Source of the DNA: Acidobacteriota bacterium
GTDB taxonomy: Bacteria > Acidobacteriota > Terriglobia > Terriglobales > Acidobacteriaceae
Direction: 5' to 3'
NCBI GenBank assembly: GCA_021781255.1
Contig: JAJXXG010000293.1
Span: 1 to 8,863, forward strand
Length of the DNA stretch: 8,863 nucleotides
Numbering within the stretch: position 1 is the stretch's first letter; the number at the start of each line of letters is the position of its first letter. Shown piece by piece: positions 1-6,972 of the stretch. Both the position numbers and the translations under genes were made by a program. The notes under the pieces were generated by a model, which was not told the DNA's origin, ran no database searches, and saw only the letters and a program-made list of their open reading frames with translations.

Positions 1-742
1 GGGACCGGACAAGACACGGCTGAGCAAGCGGCATGGCGCGACGAGCGTGATGGCGTACAAGCAGATGGGGATTGTGCCGGAGGCGTTCCGGAATTTTCTT
101 TCGCTGCTGGGATGGACGCCGGGGGGCATCAAGGACGCGCAGGGCAAGGACCGCGAGATCTTTTCATCGGAAGAACTGATCAAGCTGTTCACACTGGACG
201 GGATTTCGAAGTCGAACGCAGTGTTCGATAACGATAAGCTGGCGTGGTTTAACGCCGAGTTCATTCGAGCGCTGCCGGTAGACGAGCTGAGCCGGAGCCT
301 CCAGCCATTCTTTGATGAGGCCGGGCTGAACGTCTCGCCGGAGAAGCTGCTGGCGGTGACGCCGCTGATTCGCGAGCGCATCAAGTTTCTGCGCGATGCT
401 GTCAGCGCGGCGGATTTCTTTTTTGTGGAGGAGCTGGCCCCGTATGACGCTGCCGATCTGATTCCGCAGAAGGGAGATGCGGCGCTGGCGCGGCGGATTC
501 TGGAGCATGCGCGGGAGTTGCTTGCCACAGTTGCGTTTGACCATGCCTCACTGGAACAGGCGCTGCGCGAGGGCGCGGCGGCGCTGGGCGTCAAGACGGG
601 GCCGATGTTCCAGCCGATTCGCGTGGCGGTGTGCGGACGGAAGAACACGCCGCCGCTGTTTGAATCCATGGCCGTGCTGGGGCGGGATACCTGCATCGCA
701 CGCATTCAACAGGCCGCACTAAACCTTGAATCGCTCGGTTGA
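1..742 (+). CDS. gltX: Glutamyl-tRNA synthetase, C-terminal part (5' end outside window)
   Basis: Class I aminoacyl-tRNA synthetase that charges tRNA-Glu in the cytoplasm. The reading frame enters from the left edge (first full codon at base 2) and gives 246 residues to a TGA at 740-742. The first visible residues, [13 protein letters not shown], carry the LSKRHG form of the KMSKS loop (residues 7-12), which binds ATP and is typical of bacterial GluRS. The HIGH motif and the rest of the Rossmann fold must lie upstream. The remaining ~230 residues match the alpha-helical anticodon-binding region, ending with the conserved block [16 protein letters not shown] followed by LGRD. No frameshift or internal stop is seen. 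glnS follows after 28 bp on the same strand, so the two are probably co-transcribed. Identity is firm; the length of the missing N-terminus (about half the protein) is inferred from the family. Confidence 0.96.
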   Translation, partial: GPDKTRLSKRHGATSVMAYKQMGIVPEAFRNFLSLLGWTPGGIKDAQGKDREIFSSEELIKLFTLDGISKSNAVFDNDKLAWFNAEFIRALPVDELSRSLQPFFDEAGLNVSPEKLLAVTPLIRERIKFLRDAVSAADFFFVEELAPYDAADLIPQKGDAALARRILEHARELLATVAFDHASLEQALREGAAALGVKTGPMFQPIRVAVCGRKNTPPLFESMAVLGRDTCIARIQQAALNLESLG

Positions 743-770
743 GCGCAGACCGTTCGTGGAAGAATATGAA

Positions 771-2486
771 ATGGCAGCTATGACCACCTCAGATACAGAT
801 AGCCTTGAAGTTCGAACGCCTTCCAACTTTCTTCGCGATCAGATCGCGGAGGATGTGCGCACGAAGAAGTATGGCGACGCACAGGTGCAGACGCGCTTTC
901 CTCCCGAGCCGAACGGCTATCTGCACATTGGCCACGCCAAGGCAATCTGTCTCGACTTCGGCCTCGCGGACGAGTTCGGCGGCAAGACGAACCTGCGCTT
1001 CGATGACACGAATCCTGAGAAGGAAGAGCAGGAGTACGTCGATTCCATCCAGGCGGACGTGCGCTGGCTGGGGTTTGAGTGGGACCGGCTTTGCTATGCG
1101 TCTGACTACTTTGGCCAGCTCTACGAGTGGGCTTTGCAGCTGATCAAGGCGGGCAAGGCGTATGTGGACGACCTGACTGCCGACGAGATTCGGCAGCACC
1201 GCGGCACGCTGACGGAGCCGGGCAAGGACAGCCCGTATCGCAACCGGACCGTGGATGAGAATCTTGATCTGTTTGTGCGGATGAAGAACGGCGAGTTCCC
1301 GGACGGCAGCCGCGTGCTGAGGGCGAGGATCGACATGGCTTCGCCGAACCTGAACATGCGCGATCCGGTGATGTATCGCATCCTGCATGCCTCACACCAC
1401 CGCACGGGCGACGAGTGGTGCATTTACCCGATGTACGACTACGCGCATGGGCAGTCGGACTCGATTGAGAATGTTACCCACTCGATGTGCACGCTGGAGT
1501 TTGCGGATCATCAGCCTTTGTATCGCTGGTATATCGAGCAGCTTGGGATCTTTCCTTCGCAGCAGATTGAGTTCGACCGCCTGAACCTGACGTACACGCT
1601 GCTAAGCAAGCGCAAGCTGCTGCAACTGGTGCAGGAAAAGCATGTGAGCGGGTGGGACCATCCCAGGCTGCAGACGCTCTCTCGAATCCGGCGGCGCGGG
1701 TTTACTCCGGAGGCGATTCGCACCTTCTGCGGCGCGATTGGCGCCACGCGCACCAACGGGACAACGGACATTGAAATGCTGGAACACTTTCAGCGCGACG
1801 ATCTGAACCGGCGGGCTCGCCGGGCGATGGCTGTGCTGCGGCCGCTGAAGCTGGTTATCGACAACTATCCTGCGGGACAGGAGGAGTTGTTCGATGTGGC
1901 CAACAACCCTGAAGATGCAGCGGCAGGAATGCGGCAGGTGCCATTCACGCGTGAGCTCTATATTGAGCAGGATGACTTCCGCGAAGTTCCTCCGCCGAAG
2001 TACTATCGGCTTTCACCCGGCAAGGAGGTGCGCCTGCGCGGGGCCTACTTTGTGACGGCGCAAAGCGTGGTGAAGGACGCGGATGGCAACATCGTTGAGG
2101 TCCACTGCACCTATGACCCGGCGAGCCGCGGAGGCAGCTCTCCGGATGGGCGTAAGGTGAAGTCGACGATTCACTGGGTTTCTGCGGCGCACGCCGTCTC
2201 TGCTGAGATTCGCCTCTATGACAGGCTCTTCACCAAGGCCAATCCCGGCGATGTGGAGGAAGGCGAGAGCTTCCTGAGCAATCTCAATCCTGATTCGCTG
2301 GAGATCCTGAACGACGCGAAGCTGGAGCCATCACTGGCGAGCGCGAAGGTAGAGGACCGCTTCCAGTTTGAGCGCGTGGGCTACTTTTGCGTCGATCGCG
2401 ACTCGATTGCGGACAAGCTGGTCTTCAACCGCACCGTTCCGCTGAAGGATTCGTGGGCGAAGATTGAGAAGAAGGCGGGAGCATAG
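771..2486 (+). CDS. glnS: Glutaminyl-tRNA synthetase
   Basis: Class I synthetase that charges tRNA-Gln directly in the cytoplasm. It is 571 residues, close to the 554 of E. coli GlnRS. Residues 43-55 carry [13 protein letters not shown], with the HIGH motif at 52-55. The KMSKS-like loop is LLSKR at 277-281 (E. coli has VMSKR), followed by the GlnRS-typical GWDHPR and [10 protein letters not shown]. The C-terminal two-barrel anticodon domain includes [13 protein letters not shown] and EIRLYDRLF, and the protein ends in [13 protein letters not shown], all clear GlnRS signatures not found in GluRS. I chose ATG 771 because GGAAG at 758-762 sits 8 nt upstream. The in-frame ATG at 780 lacks a ribosome site, and an in-frame TTG at 726 would overlap gltX. 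Having glnS means Gln-tRNA need not come from the GatCAB amidotransferase route, although GatCAB may still serve tRNA-Asn. Confidence 0.97.
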   Translation: MAAMTTSDTDSLEVRTPSNFLRDQIAEDVRTKKYGDAQVQTRFPPEPNGYLHIGHAKAICLDFGLADEFGGKTNLRFDDTNPEKEEQEYVDSIQADVRWLGFEWDRLCYASDYFGQLYEWALQLIKAGKAYVDDLTADEIRQHRGTLTEPGKDSPYRNRTVDENLDLFVRMKNGEFPDGSRVLRARIDMASPNLNMRDPVMYRILHASHHRTGDEWCIYPMYDYAHGQSDSIENVTHSMCTLEFADHQPLYRWYIEQLGIFPSQQIEFDRLNLTYTLLSKRKLLQLVQEKHVSGWDHPRLQTLSRIRRRGFTPEAIRTFCGAIGATRTNGTTDIEMLEHFQRDDLNRRARRAMAVLRPLKLVIDNYPAGQEELFDVANNPEDAAAGMRQVPFTRELYIEQDDFREVPPPKYYRLSPGKEVRLRGAYFVTAQSVVKDADGNIVEVHCTYDPASRGGSSPDGRKVKSTIHWVSAAHAVSAEIRLYDRLFTKANPGDVEEGESFLSNLNPDSLEILNDAKLEPSLASAKVEDRFQFERVGYFCVDRDSIADKLVFNRTVPLKDSWAKIEKKAGA

Positions 2487-2488
2487 AC

Positions 2489-2563
2489 CGCCTGCGGTGG
2501 AGCAGACGCTCGGCACCTGCGGTGCGGCCATCGCTCGGCACCTGCGGTGCGGCCGTCGCTCGC
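2489..2563. repeat. Three tandem 25-bp units in the glnS 3' spacer
   Basis: The core CCTGCGGTG recurs at 2491, 2516 and 2541, an exact 25-bp period. Units are 2489-2513, 2514-2538 and 2539-2563. Units two and three differ at only two positions (A/G in the middle, G/C at the end); unit one is more diverged in its middle. Units two and three each contain GCACC-TGC-GGTGC, a small hairpin of five GC-rich pairs over a three-base loop. The array starts two bases after the glnS stop codon, in the spacer between convergent genes. No T-tract follows, so it is not a textbook intrinsic terminator. It could be a decayed member of an interspersed repeat family or a small tandem-repeat locus; function unknown. 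Confidence 0.8.
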
Positions 2564-2582
2564 TATTCGCTCGCATGAGTGT

Positions 2583-2625
2583 TGTGCTTTCCCAGGTCCC
2601 AAAATCGGGACCTGGGGCACCCGGC
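2583..2625. repeat. Interspersed palindromic hairpin element, copy 1
   Basis: A perfect 10-bp inverted repeat (CCCAGGTCCC at 2591-2600, GGGACCTGGG at 2607-2616) encloses a six-base loop. Outside it GTGC (2584-2587) pairs with GCAC (2617-2620), leaving only TTT (2588-2590) as a bulge. The 43-bp element reappears at 4931-4973 with three substitutions. A second small inverted repeat, GGCTGG at 2623-2628 with CCAGCC at 2637-2642, follows directly. It lies between the convergent glnS and DsbD-like genes, about 97 bp past the glnS stop. It may help end transcription from both sides, but neither strand has a T-run after the stem. Confidence 0.88.
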
Positions 2626-2648
2626 TGGTCAGCGAGCCAGCCAGCGGA

Positions 2649-3161
2649 CTACTTCCCAATCACGTCGATGGGGACGGTGATGGTTTTGGGCGGCATGCAG
2701 GAGTTGTTGTCGCATGCCTGATAGCGCAGCTTCGCCTCGACGAGATGGTTGCCGCGCTGGGCGACGATGCGCGTGAAGATGATGAACTCGCCGGTGTAGA
2801 CGCTGAGCTTTGTGTCGGGGTCGAGCGGCAGGGTGAAGTCGACGCCCGGGGGATAGGTGGCGTTCTCAAGACTGACGCCTGAGGACGCGGGAATCGAAAG
2901 CACTGTCGGAATGAGATAGCTGTCTTTAGGCGCGTGGGAGTTGATGTGCAGGCCGCGGCCGATGCGGAAGTGCATTTCTACGGCGCTGGGCTTGCCGGCG
3001 GGCACGGTGACCTGCTCGGGGAAGATGTATTCCACTGCGCTGTTTTTGGCAACAGAGTGGTCCTGGGCGGCGGTGAGCGGAAACTGGGCGCGGGCAGCAA
3101 ACGCGGCGAGCGCCAGCGCGACCGCTGCCGTTGCAGGCATTGTTCCGATCCGTCTTCTCAC
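2649..3161 (-). CDS. Secreted stand-alone DsbD N-terminal (alpha) domain protein
   Basis: Predicted periplasmic protein of 170 residues. The N-terminus has a Sec signal peptide: basic RRR, a hydrophobic run AVALALAAFAA, and an ARA cleavage site, so Gln26 is the likely mature start. The rest resembles the immunoglobulin-like alpha domain of DsbD (DsbD_N/DsbC family), with LHINSHAP near residues 71-78 and RYQACDNNSCMPP near the end. Cys150 and Cys155 correspond to the redox pair of DsbD-alpha, which hands electrons from the membrane domain to periplasmic partners; the spacing is C-x4-C, against C-x5-C in E. coli. The membrane and gamma domains of DsbD are absent. The GTG start at 3161 overlaps the TGA of the upstream thioredoxin gene (GTGA), with GGAG 7 nt upstream, implying translational coupling. 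An in-frame ATG at 3140 is a weaker start that would shorten the signal peptide. The fold assignment is good; the redox role is inferred. Confidence 0.82.
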   Translation of the reverse strand: MRRRIGTMPATAAVALALAAFAARAQFPLTAAQDHSVAKNSAVEYIFPEQVTVPAGKPSAVEMHFRIGRGLHINSHAPKDSYLIPTVLSIPASSGVSLENATYPPGVDFTLPLDPDTKLSVYTGEFIIFTRIVAQRGNHLVEAKLRYQACDNNSCMPPKTITVPIDVIGK

Positions 3162-3793
3162 TTCCCTGCTCCGAGGGCCTTGCGGATGTTGCCCTCAATC
3201 TCATCTTTAGACGTGATGCCGACCTGCGCGGCAACCACGGTGCCGTTGCGGTCCAGGAAGAAGGACGTGGGCAGTTCGTCGAGTCCGCCGTAGGGCTTGC
3301 TGATGGCGTCGGCGTCGATCAGCACGGGATATGGGATGTGCATCTGCTGCGCGGTGCGCGCGATTTCCTGCTTTTCTTCGCTGAGCTTCTGCTTGTCGTT
3401 GAGGTCGAGGTCGTCGGCGGAGATGCCGATGATTTCAAAGCCCTGCGAGGCGTACTGGTTGCGCAGGTCGATGAGCCAGGGGGTTTCAATCTTGCAGGGA
3501 GCGCACCAGGTGGCCCAGAAGTTGATGAGCACGGCCTTGCCCTTGTAGCTGGCGAGGGAGACTTTTTTGCCGCTCAGGTCTTCGAGGGTGAAGGCGGGCG
3601 CGGGCTTGTTCATGAGGGGCGAGATGTATTGGGGCGCGTCTCCGGCGGGGTTGGCGACGAGTTCGCCCTGAGCGGCAAGGGCCAGGCGGCGCTCGGCGGC
3701 CTGCCTGCGGTGCTCCCAGTTGGCCCAGCCGGCCCAGCCGAAGGCGGCGAGGATGAAGAGAACGGCGAAGAGAATGACGGTGTTACGCTTCAC
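3158..3793 (-). CDS. Membrane-anchored TlpA/ResA-like thiol-disulfide oxidoreductase
   Basis: Thioredoxin-fold protein of 211 residues, predicted to be tethered to the inner membrane with its domain in the periplasm. Residues 1-4 are basic; about 5-25 form one transmembrane segment (VILFAVLFILAAFGWAGWANW). A linker runs to about 60. The redoxin domain starts at KPAPAFTL, has the redox motif WCAPC (Cys97, Cys100), and the cis-proline in ELPTSFF at Pro175. The acidic Cys-Ala-Pro-Cys type favours a reductase role, as in ResA, CcmG or TlpA (cytochrome c maturation or general thiol reduction), but the exact substrate cannot be read from sequence. I chose GTG 3793 because GGGAGAGG (3810-3803) sits 9 nt upstream and a promoter-like TACAAT lies just beyond. 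A longer frame to ATG 3892 would add 33 residues of non-domain sequence read through that promoter. It is first in a two-gene operon with the DsbD-alpha protein. Confidence 0.88.
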   Translation of the reverse strand: MKRNTVILFAVLFILAAFGWAGWANWEHRRQAAERRLALAAQGELVANPAGDAPQYISPLMNKPAPAFTLEDLSGKKVSLASYKGKAVLINFWATWCAPCKIETPWLIDLRNQYASQGFEIIGISADDLDLNDKQKLSEEKQEIARTAQQMHIPYPVLIDADAISKPYGGLDELPTSFFLDRNGTVVAAQVGITSKDEIEGNIRKALGAGK

Positions 3794-3814
3794 GGGGATT
3801 GACCTCTCCCATTT

Positions 3815-3843
3815 ATTGTACGGGCGAGACGGGTTCGGAGTGA
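3815..3843 (-). promoter_or_regulatory. Putative promoter of the thioredoxin/DsbD-alpha operon
   Basis: On the minus strand TACAAT (3820-3815) is one mismatch from the -10 consensus TATAAT. Weak -35 candidates overlapping TTTCACT lie 18-19 bp upstream, around 3840-3845. Transcription would begin near 3808, giving a leader of about 15 nt that barely includes the Shine-Dalgarno sequence. This supports the GTG 3793 start over ATG 3892. Motif match only; no experimental evidence. Confidence 0.4.
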
Positions 3844-3883
3844 AACGGTGGGTATCGCTTCGACCGGAGAATTTGCGCGGAAC

Positions 3884-3892
3884 TGATACCAT
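3884..3892 (+). promoter_or_regulatory. Putative extended -10 promoter of kdsD
   Basis: TGATACCAT fits the extended -10 pattern TGnTAnnAT, with the -10 hexamer TACCAT at 3887-3892. No -35 lies at normal spacing; TTCGAC at 3859-3864 is too far away. The kdsD ATG begins only 9 nt after the hexamer and has no Shine-Dalgarno sequence in front, so transcription from here would yield a leaderless or almost leaderless mRNA. Short degenerate motif; treat as a candidate. Confidence 0.33.
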
Positions 3893-3901
3893 CAGATTCC
3901 G

Positions 3902-4897
3902 ATGAGTGGAAAGACTGAACCGGAACGTCTAAATCCCGCGCAACTGGTGCGCACCGAGGCGGTTGCGCTGGAGGCGCTGGCGGCGCGTCTGGAAGGGGCG
4001 ATGGCCGCGGACTTTGACCGGGCTGTCGAACTGATTCTGCGATGCGGCGAAAATAATGGCCGCGTCGTGGTGACCGGCATGGGCAAGAGCGGCATCATCG
4101 CGCAGAAGATTGCCGCGACTCTCAGTTCGACGGGGTCGGCAGCGCTGTTTCTGCATCCGGCGGAGGCGGTGCATGGCGACCTGGGTGTGCTGATGCCGGG
4201 CGATGTGGTGATTGCTCTCTCGGCCAGCGGCGAGACGGAAGAGATTCTGCGGCTGCTGGCAACGCTGAAACGCAAGGGCGATGCGCTGGTGAGCTTCTGC
4301 TGCAATTTGAGTTCGACTCTGGCACAGGCGAGCGATGTGGCGCTGGACTGCGGCGTGGAGCGCGAGGCGTGCGGGCTGAACCTTGCGCCGACGGCTTCGA
4401 CTACCACGATGCTGGCGCTGGGGGACGCGCTGGCGATTGCGGTGAGTTTGCGCAAGGGCTTCAAGGCAGAAGATTTTGCGGAGCTGCATCCGGGCGGGAA
4501 GCTGGGCAAGCGGCTGGCCAAGGTACGCGACCTGATGCATGCAGGCGAGGACGTGCCGGTGGTTGCGCCGACGACGCCGATGACGGACGTGATTTATGAA
4601 ATGTCGAGCAAGAAGCTGGGCATGACGACCGTGCAGGAAGGCGGGCGGCTGCGCGGGGTGATTTCCGACGGAGATTTGCGCAGATTGCTGGAGCGCGAGG
4701 GCGGCGCAGCGCTGAGCCGGACGGCTGGCGAGGCGATGAATGCGCGTCCGCGCACGATTGCATCGAGCGAACTTGCGGCAAAAGCCCTGGCCATATTAGA
4801 GGAGCGAAAGATTACGTCGCTGATTGTGGTGGATGCGGAGGAGCGCGTTGAGGGCGTGGTGCATCTGCATGATCTGTGGGGCGTGGAGATGATTTGA
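3902..4897 (+). CDS. kdsD: Arabinose-5-phosphate isomerase (KdsD/KpsF family)
   Basis: Interconverts ribulose 5-phosphate and arabinose 5-phosphate in the cytoplasm, the first step toward Kdo for lipopolysaccharide. Length 331, typical of the family (E. coli KdsD 328). A sugar-isomerase (SIS) domain spans about residues 38-180, with GMGKSG (59-64), TLSSTG, HPAEAVHGDLG (85-95) and LAPTASTT. HPGGKLG follows at 197-202. Two CBS domains fill about 208-265 and 275-331. Lys62, Glu114, Glu155 and His196 sit at a constant +3 offset from the catalytic residues I recall for E. coli KdsD (59, 111, 152, 193), so it should be active. The CBS pair may bind a regulatory nucleotide or sugar nucleotide. It is divergent from the thioredoxin operon across 108 bp. 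The start has no clear ribosome site. Paralogues KpsF and GutQ share this architecture; with no capsule or gut genes nearby, the housekeeping role is preferred. Confidence 0.95.
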   Translation: MSGKTEPERLNPAQLVRTEAVALEALAARLEGAMAADFDRAVELILRCGENNGRVVVTGMGKSGIIAQKIAATLSSTGSAALFLHPAEAVHGDLGVLMPGDVVIALSASGETEEILRLLATLKRKGDALVSFCCNLSSTLAQASDVALDCGVEREACGLNLAPTASTTTMLALGDALAIAVSLRKGFKAEDFAELHPGGKLGKRLAKVRDLMHAGEDVPVVAPTTPMTDVIYEMSSKKLGMTTVQEGGRLRGVISDGDLRRLLEREGGAALSRTAGEAMNARPRTIASSELAAKALAILEERKITSLIVVDAEERVEGVVHLHDLWGVEMI

Positions 4898-4930
4898 GGC
4901 AGAGATCAGAACGGCGCGCGGGTTGAGGCC

Positions 4931-4973
4931 TGTGCTTTCCCAGGTCTCAGAATCGAGACCTGGGGCACCCGGC
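4931..4973. repeat. Interspersed palindromic hairpin element, copy 2
   Basis: Matches 2583-2625 at 40 of 43 positions in the same orientation. The 10-bp stem (CCCAGGTCTC at 4939-4948, GAGACCTGGG at 4955-4964) is again perfect because the C-to-T change at 4947 is matched by G-to-A at its partner 4956; the third change is in the loop (4950). The outer GTGC (4932-4935) and GCAC (4965-4968) and the TTT bulge are unchanged. A following inverted repeat (CCCGGC 4968-4973, GCCGGG 4981-4986) takes the place of the different second stem at copy 1. It lies 34 bp past the kdsD stop and about 100 bp before proS. Confidence 0.9.
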
Positions 4974-4999
4974 ATTTTGCGCCGGGCGGCCATCTTTTT
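4968..4999 (+). terminator. Possible weak intrinsic terminator after kdsD
   Basis: CCCGGC (4968-4973) and GCCGGG (4981-4986) form a six-pair GC-only stem with a seven-base loop. A run of five T residues (4995-4999) follows, but 8 nt beyond the stem, farther than is usual for an intrinsic terminator. The stem shares one base with the upstream hairpin element. Could equally be just the second arm of that repeat. Confidence 0.28.
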
Positions 5000-5075
5000 C
5001 TGAACATTTAGAATAGAAGCTGCTGTCATTTGTCTTGCGCCGAGGTACTGGCGGGAAAGTTTGCGCACACTTTTT

Positions 5076-6869
5076 ATGCATCGTTGGTCGAAGCTCTTTG
5101 TCCCTACACTTCGCGAGGCCCCGGCGGATGCCGAAGTGGCCAGCCACAGGTTCCTGGTCCGTGCGGGCTACATTCGCCAGCTCGGAGCGGGCATCTACAA
5201 CTATCTGTTTCTCGGGCAGCGGTCGCTGAACAAGATCATCGCGATTGTGCGCGAGGAGATGGACAAGATCGGGCAGGAGTTTTATCTGCCGGCGATTCAT
5301 CCGCGCGAGGTGTGGGAGCAGAGCGGGCGCTGGACGGCGATGGGCGACAACATGTTTCGCCTGAAGGACCGCAAGGGCGCGGACCTGTGCCTGGGCATGA
5401 CGCATGAAGAGATTATGACGGGGATTGCGCGCAACGAGCTGCGCAGCTACAAGCAGTTGCCGCAGATCTGGTACCAGATCCAGGCGAAGTTTCGCGATGA
5501 GCCGCGGCCAAAGTCGGGGCTGCTGCGGGTGCGGCAGTTCACGATGAAGGACAGCTATTCGTTCGACATCGACAAGGACGGGCTGGACAAGAGCTTTGAC
5601 CTGCACGACGCGGTGTACCGGCGGATTTTCACGCGCTGCGGGCTGAAGTTTGTGGCTGTCGAGGCGGACTCGGGATCGATGGGCGGGTCGCAGTCGCAGG
5701 AGTTCATGGTGTACACCGAGGCGGGCGAGGATCTGATTGCAAGCTGCCCGGTGTGCGGTTATGCGGCGAATACGGAGAAGGCGGTTTCGCGGCTGGAGCC
5801 GGTGACGGAGATGGAGCCGACGGGCGACGGAATGCCTGAACTGGTGCATACGCCGGGTTGCGCGGCGATTGCGGACGTGGCGGAGTTCTTCAAGATTTCG
5901 CCGGCGAGCGACATCAAGTGCGTGGCGTATATGGCGCTGAAGCGCGGGGCCGCGGGGGAAAAGGATTCGTGGCATGGGGTTGCGGCGTTTCTGCGTGGCG
6001 ACCACCAGGTGAATGAGACGAAGCTGATGGGCGCGGTGGGCGCGGCGGAGCTACGCACGATGCAGGCCGAGGAGCTGGAACAGTATTTCAAGGGACCGGC
6101 GGGCTTTCTGGGTCCTGTTGGCCTGAAGCACACGGCTGAGCCGCTCGGAGACGGGCTGACGGTGGTGGTGGACAGGTTGCTGGAGAATCGCAGGAACATG
6201 GTGGCGGGCGCGAACAAGCTGGACTATCACCTGCGCAACGTGACGCCGGGACGCGACTTTACGTGGACGCTCAGCGCCGATATTCGCAGCGTGAATGAGG
6301 GCGAGGGCTGCCCGATGCGCGCCTGCGAAGGCAGGCTTGTTGTGGGCAAGGCGGTGGAGGTGGGCCACATCTTCAAGCTGGGCTACAAGTATTCGGAGTC
6401 GATGGGCGCGCGGGTGCTGGACGTGAACGGCAAGGAAGTGACGCCGATCATGGGCAGCTACGGCATCGGCATCGAGCGCATTCTGACGGCGGCGATTGAG
6501 CAGTCGAACGACCAGAACGGCTTCTGGCTGCCGGCGTCGATTGCGCCTTTCACGGTGGTGGTGACGGTGACGAACGTAGCCGATGCGGCGCTGCGCGAGG
6601 CGGGCGAAACACTGGCCGCGGAGCTGGAGGCGGCTGGGCTGGACGTGCTGCTGGATGACAGAGACGAGCGCGCGGGCGTCAAATTCAAAGATGCCGATCT
6701 GGTGGGTATTCCCTACCGCATTAACGTGGGCAAGAAAGTGGCGGGCGGGCAGGTGGAGCTGGTGACGCGCGCCAGGGCGAGCAGCGTGGACGTGGCGCTG
6801 AGCGACGTGGTGGCGCTGGTGAAGACGCGCGTCGAAGAAGATGCGCTGCTGACGGCAGTTGGAGCGTAG
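5076..6869 (+). CDS. proS: Prolyl-tRNA synthetase, bacterial type with editing insertion
   Basis: Class II synthetase that charges tRNA-Pro; 597 residues (E. coli 572). It starts with the family-typical [20 protein letters not shown]. Motif 2 is [17 protein letters not shown] (139-155), followed by TMKDSYSF; motif 3 is [11 protein letters not shown] (460-470). Between motifs 2 and 3, about 228-408, lies the YbaK-like insertion that removes mischarged alanine in the bacterial type. The last ~110 residues, with [22 protein letters not shown], form the anticodon-binding domain. Cys224/Cys227 and Cys412/Cys417 flank the insertion and might form a metal knuckle. I chose ATG 5076 because it reproduces the usual N-terminus; an in-frame TTG at 5061 would add five residues. 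Neither has a well-placed ribosome site: GGGAAAG at 5053-5059 is 16 nt from the ATG. Spacers on both sides carry hairpin elements, so it may be transcribed alone. Confidence 0.97.
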   Translation: MHRWSKLFVPTLREAPADAEVASHRFLVRAGYIRQLGAGIYNYLFLGQRSLNKIIAIVREEMDKIGQEFYLPAIHPREVWEQSGRWTAMGDNMFRLKDRKGADLCLGMTHEEIMTGIARNELRSYKQLPQIWYQIQAKFRDEPRPKSGLLRVRQFTMKDSYSFDIDKDGLDKSFDLHDAVYRRIFTRCGLKFVAVEADSGSMGGSQSQEFMVYTEAGEDLIASCPVCGYAANTEKAVSRLEPVTEMEPTGDGMPELVHTPGCAAIADVAEFFKISPASDIKCVAYMALKRGAAGEKDSWHGVAAFLRGDHQVNETKLMGAVGAAELRTMQAEELEQYFKGPAGFLGPVGLKHTAEPLGDGLTVVVDRLLENRRNMVAGANKLDYHLRNVTPGRDFTWTLSADIRSVNEGEGCPMRACEGRLVVGKAVEVGHIFKLGYKYSESMGARVLDVNGKEVTPIMGSYGIGIERILTAAIEQSNDQNGFWLPASIAPFTVVVTVTNVADAALREAGETLAAELEAAGLDVLLDDRDERAGVKFKDADLVGIPYRINVGKKVAGGQVELVTRARASSVDVALSDVVALVKTRVEEDALLTAVGA

Positions 6870-6887
6870 GGCCCGCAACGGAGGTTC

Positions 6888-6941
6888 GTGCTTCCCTGCC
6901 CTTTCCGCAACGACAAAGACGCGGCAAGGATGGGGCACCCG
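6888..6941. repeat. Interspersed palindromic hairpin element, diverged copy 3
   Basis: Shares the termini of copies 1 and 2: GTGC plus a T-stretch and CCC on the left (6888-6896), GGGGCACCC on the right (6932-6940), with GTGC/GCAC and CCC/GGG able to pair. The interior differs: CCTTTCCGC (6900-6908) pairs with GCGGCAAGG (6921-6929) at 8 of 9 positions, around a 12-base loop. It begins 18 bp after the proS stop and ends about 30 bp before the PBP start, in the same orientation as the other copies. Membership of one family is inferred from termini, setting and fold rather than overall identity. Confidence 0.6.
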
Positions 6942-6972
6942 AGCAAATGCGGCGAGGCGATAGGGAGCGGCA

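Noticed and set aside
726..770. Extended glnS N-terminus from TTG 726
   Set aside because: It would overlap the end of gltX and add 15 unconserved residues; ATG 771 has a well-spaced GGAAG.
164..1423. Minus-strand open frames opposite gltX and glnS
   Set aside because: Fully inside well-conserved coding sequence on the other strand, with low-complexity composition and no ribosome sites worth noting.
2591..2616. Hairpin copy 1 as an intrinsic terminator for glnS or the DsbD-like gene
   Set aside because: The stem is strong, but neither strand has a run of T after it, and near-identical copies in another setting point to a repeat family.
2464..2882. Small plus-strand open frames spanning the glnS 3' end, the repeats and the DsbD-like gene
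   Set aside because: They read through tandem repeats and the hairpin and then antisense into a real gene; no start signal or conserved content.
3131..3802. Plus-strand open frame of 223 codons opposite the thioredoxin gene
   Set aside because: The minus strand carries a clear thioredoxin fold with WCAPC and cis-proline; the plus-strand product is rich in Gly, Val and Glu without a motif.
5009..5014. TAGAAT as a -10 box for proS
   Set aside because: It sits in an AT-rich patch at a plausible distance, but no -35-like hexamer lies 15-19 bp upstream, so the match is too weak to annotate.
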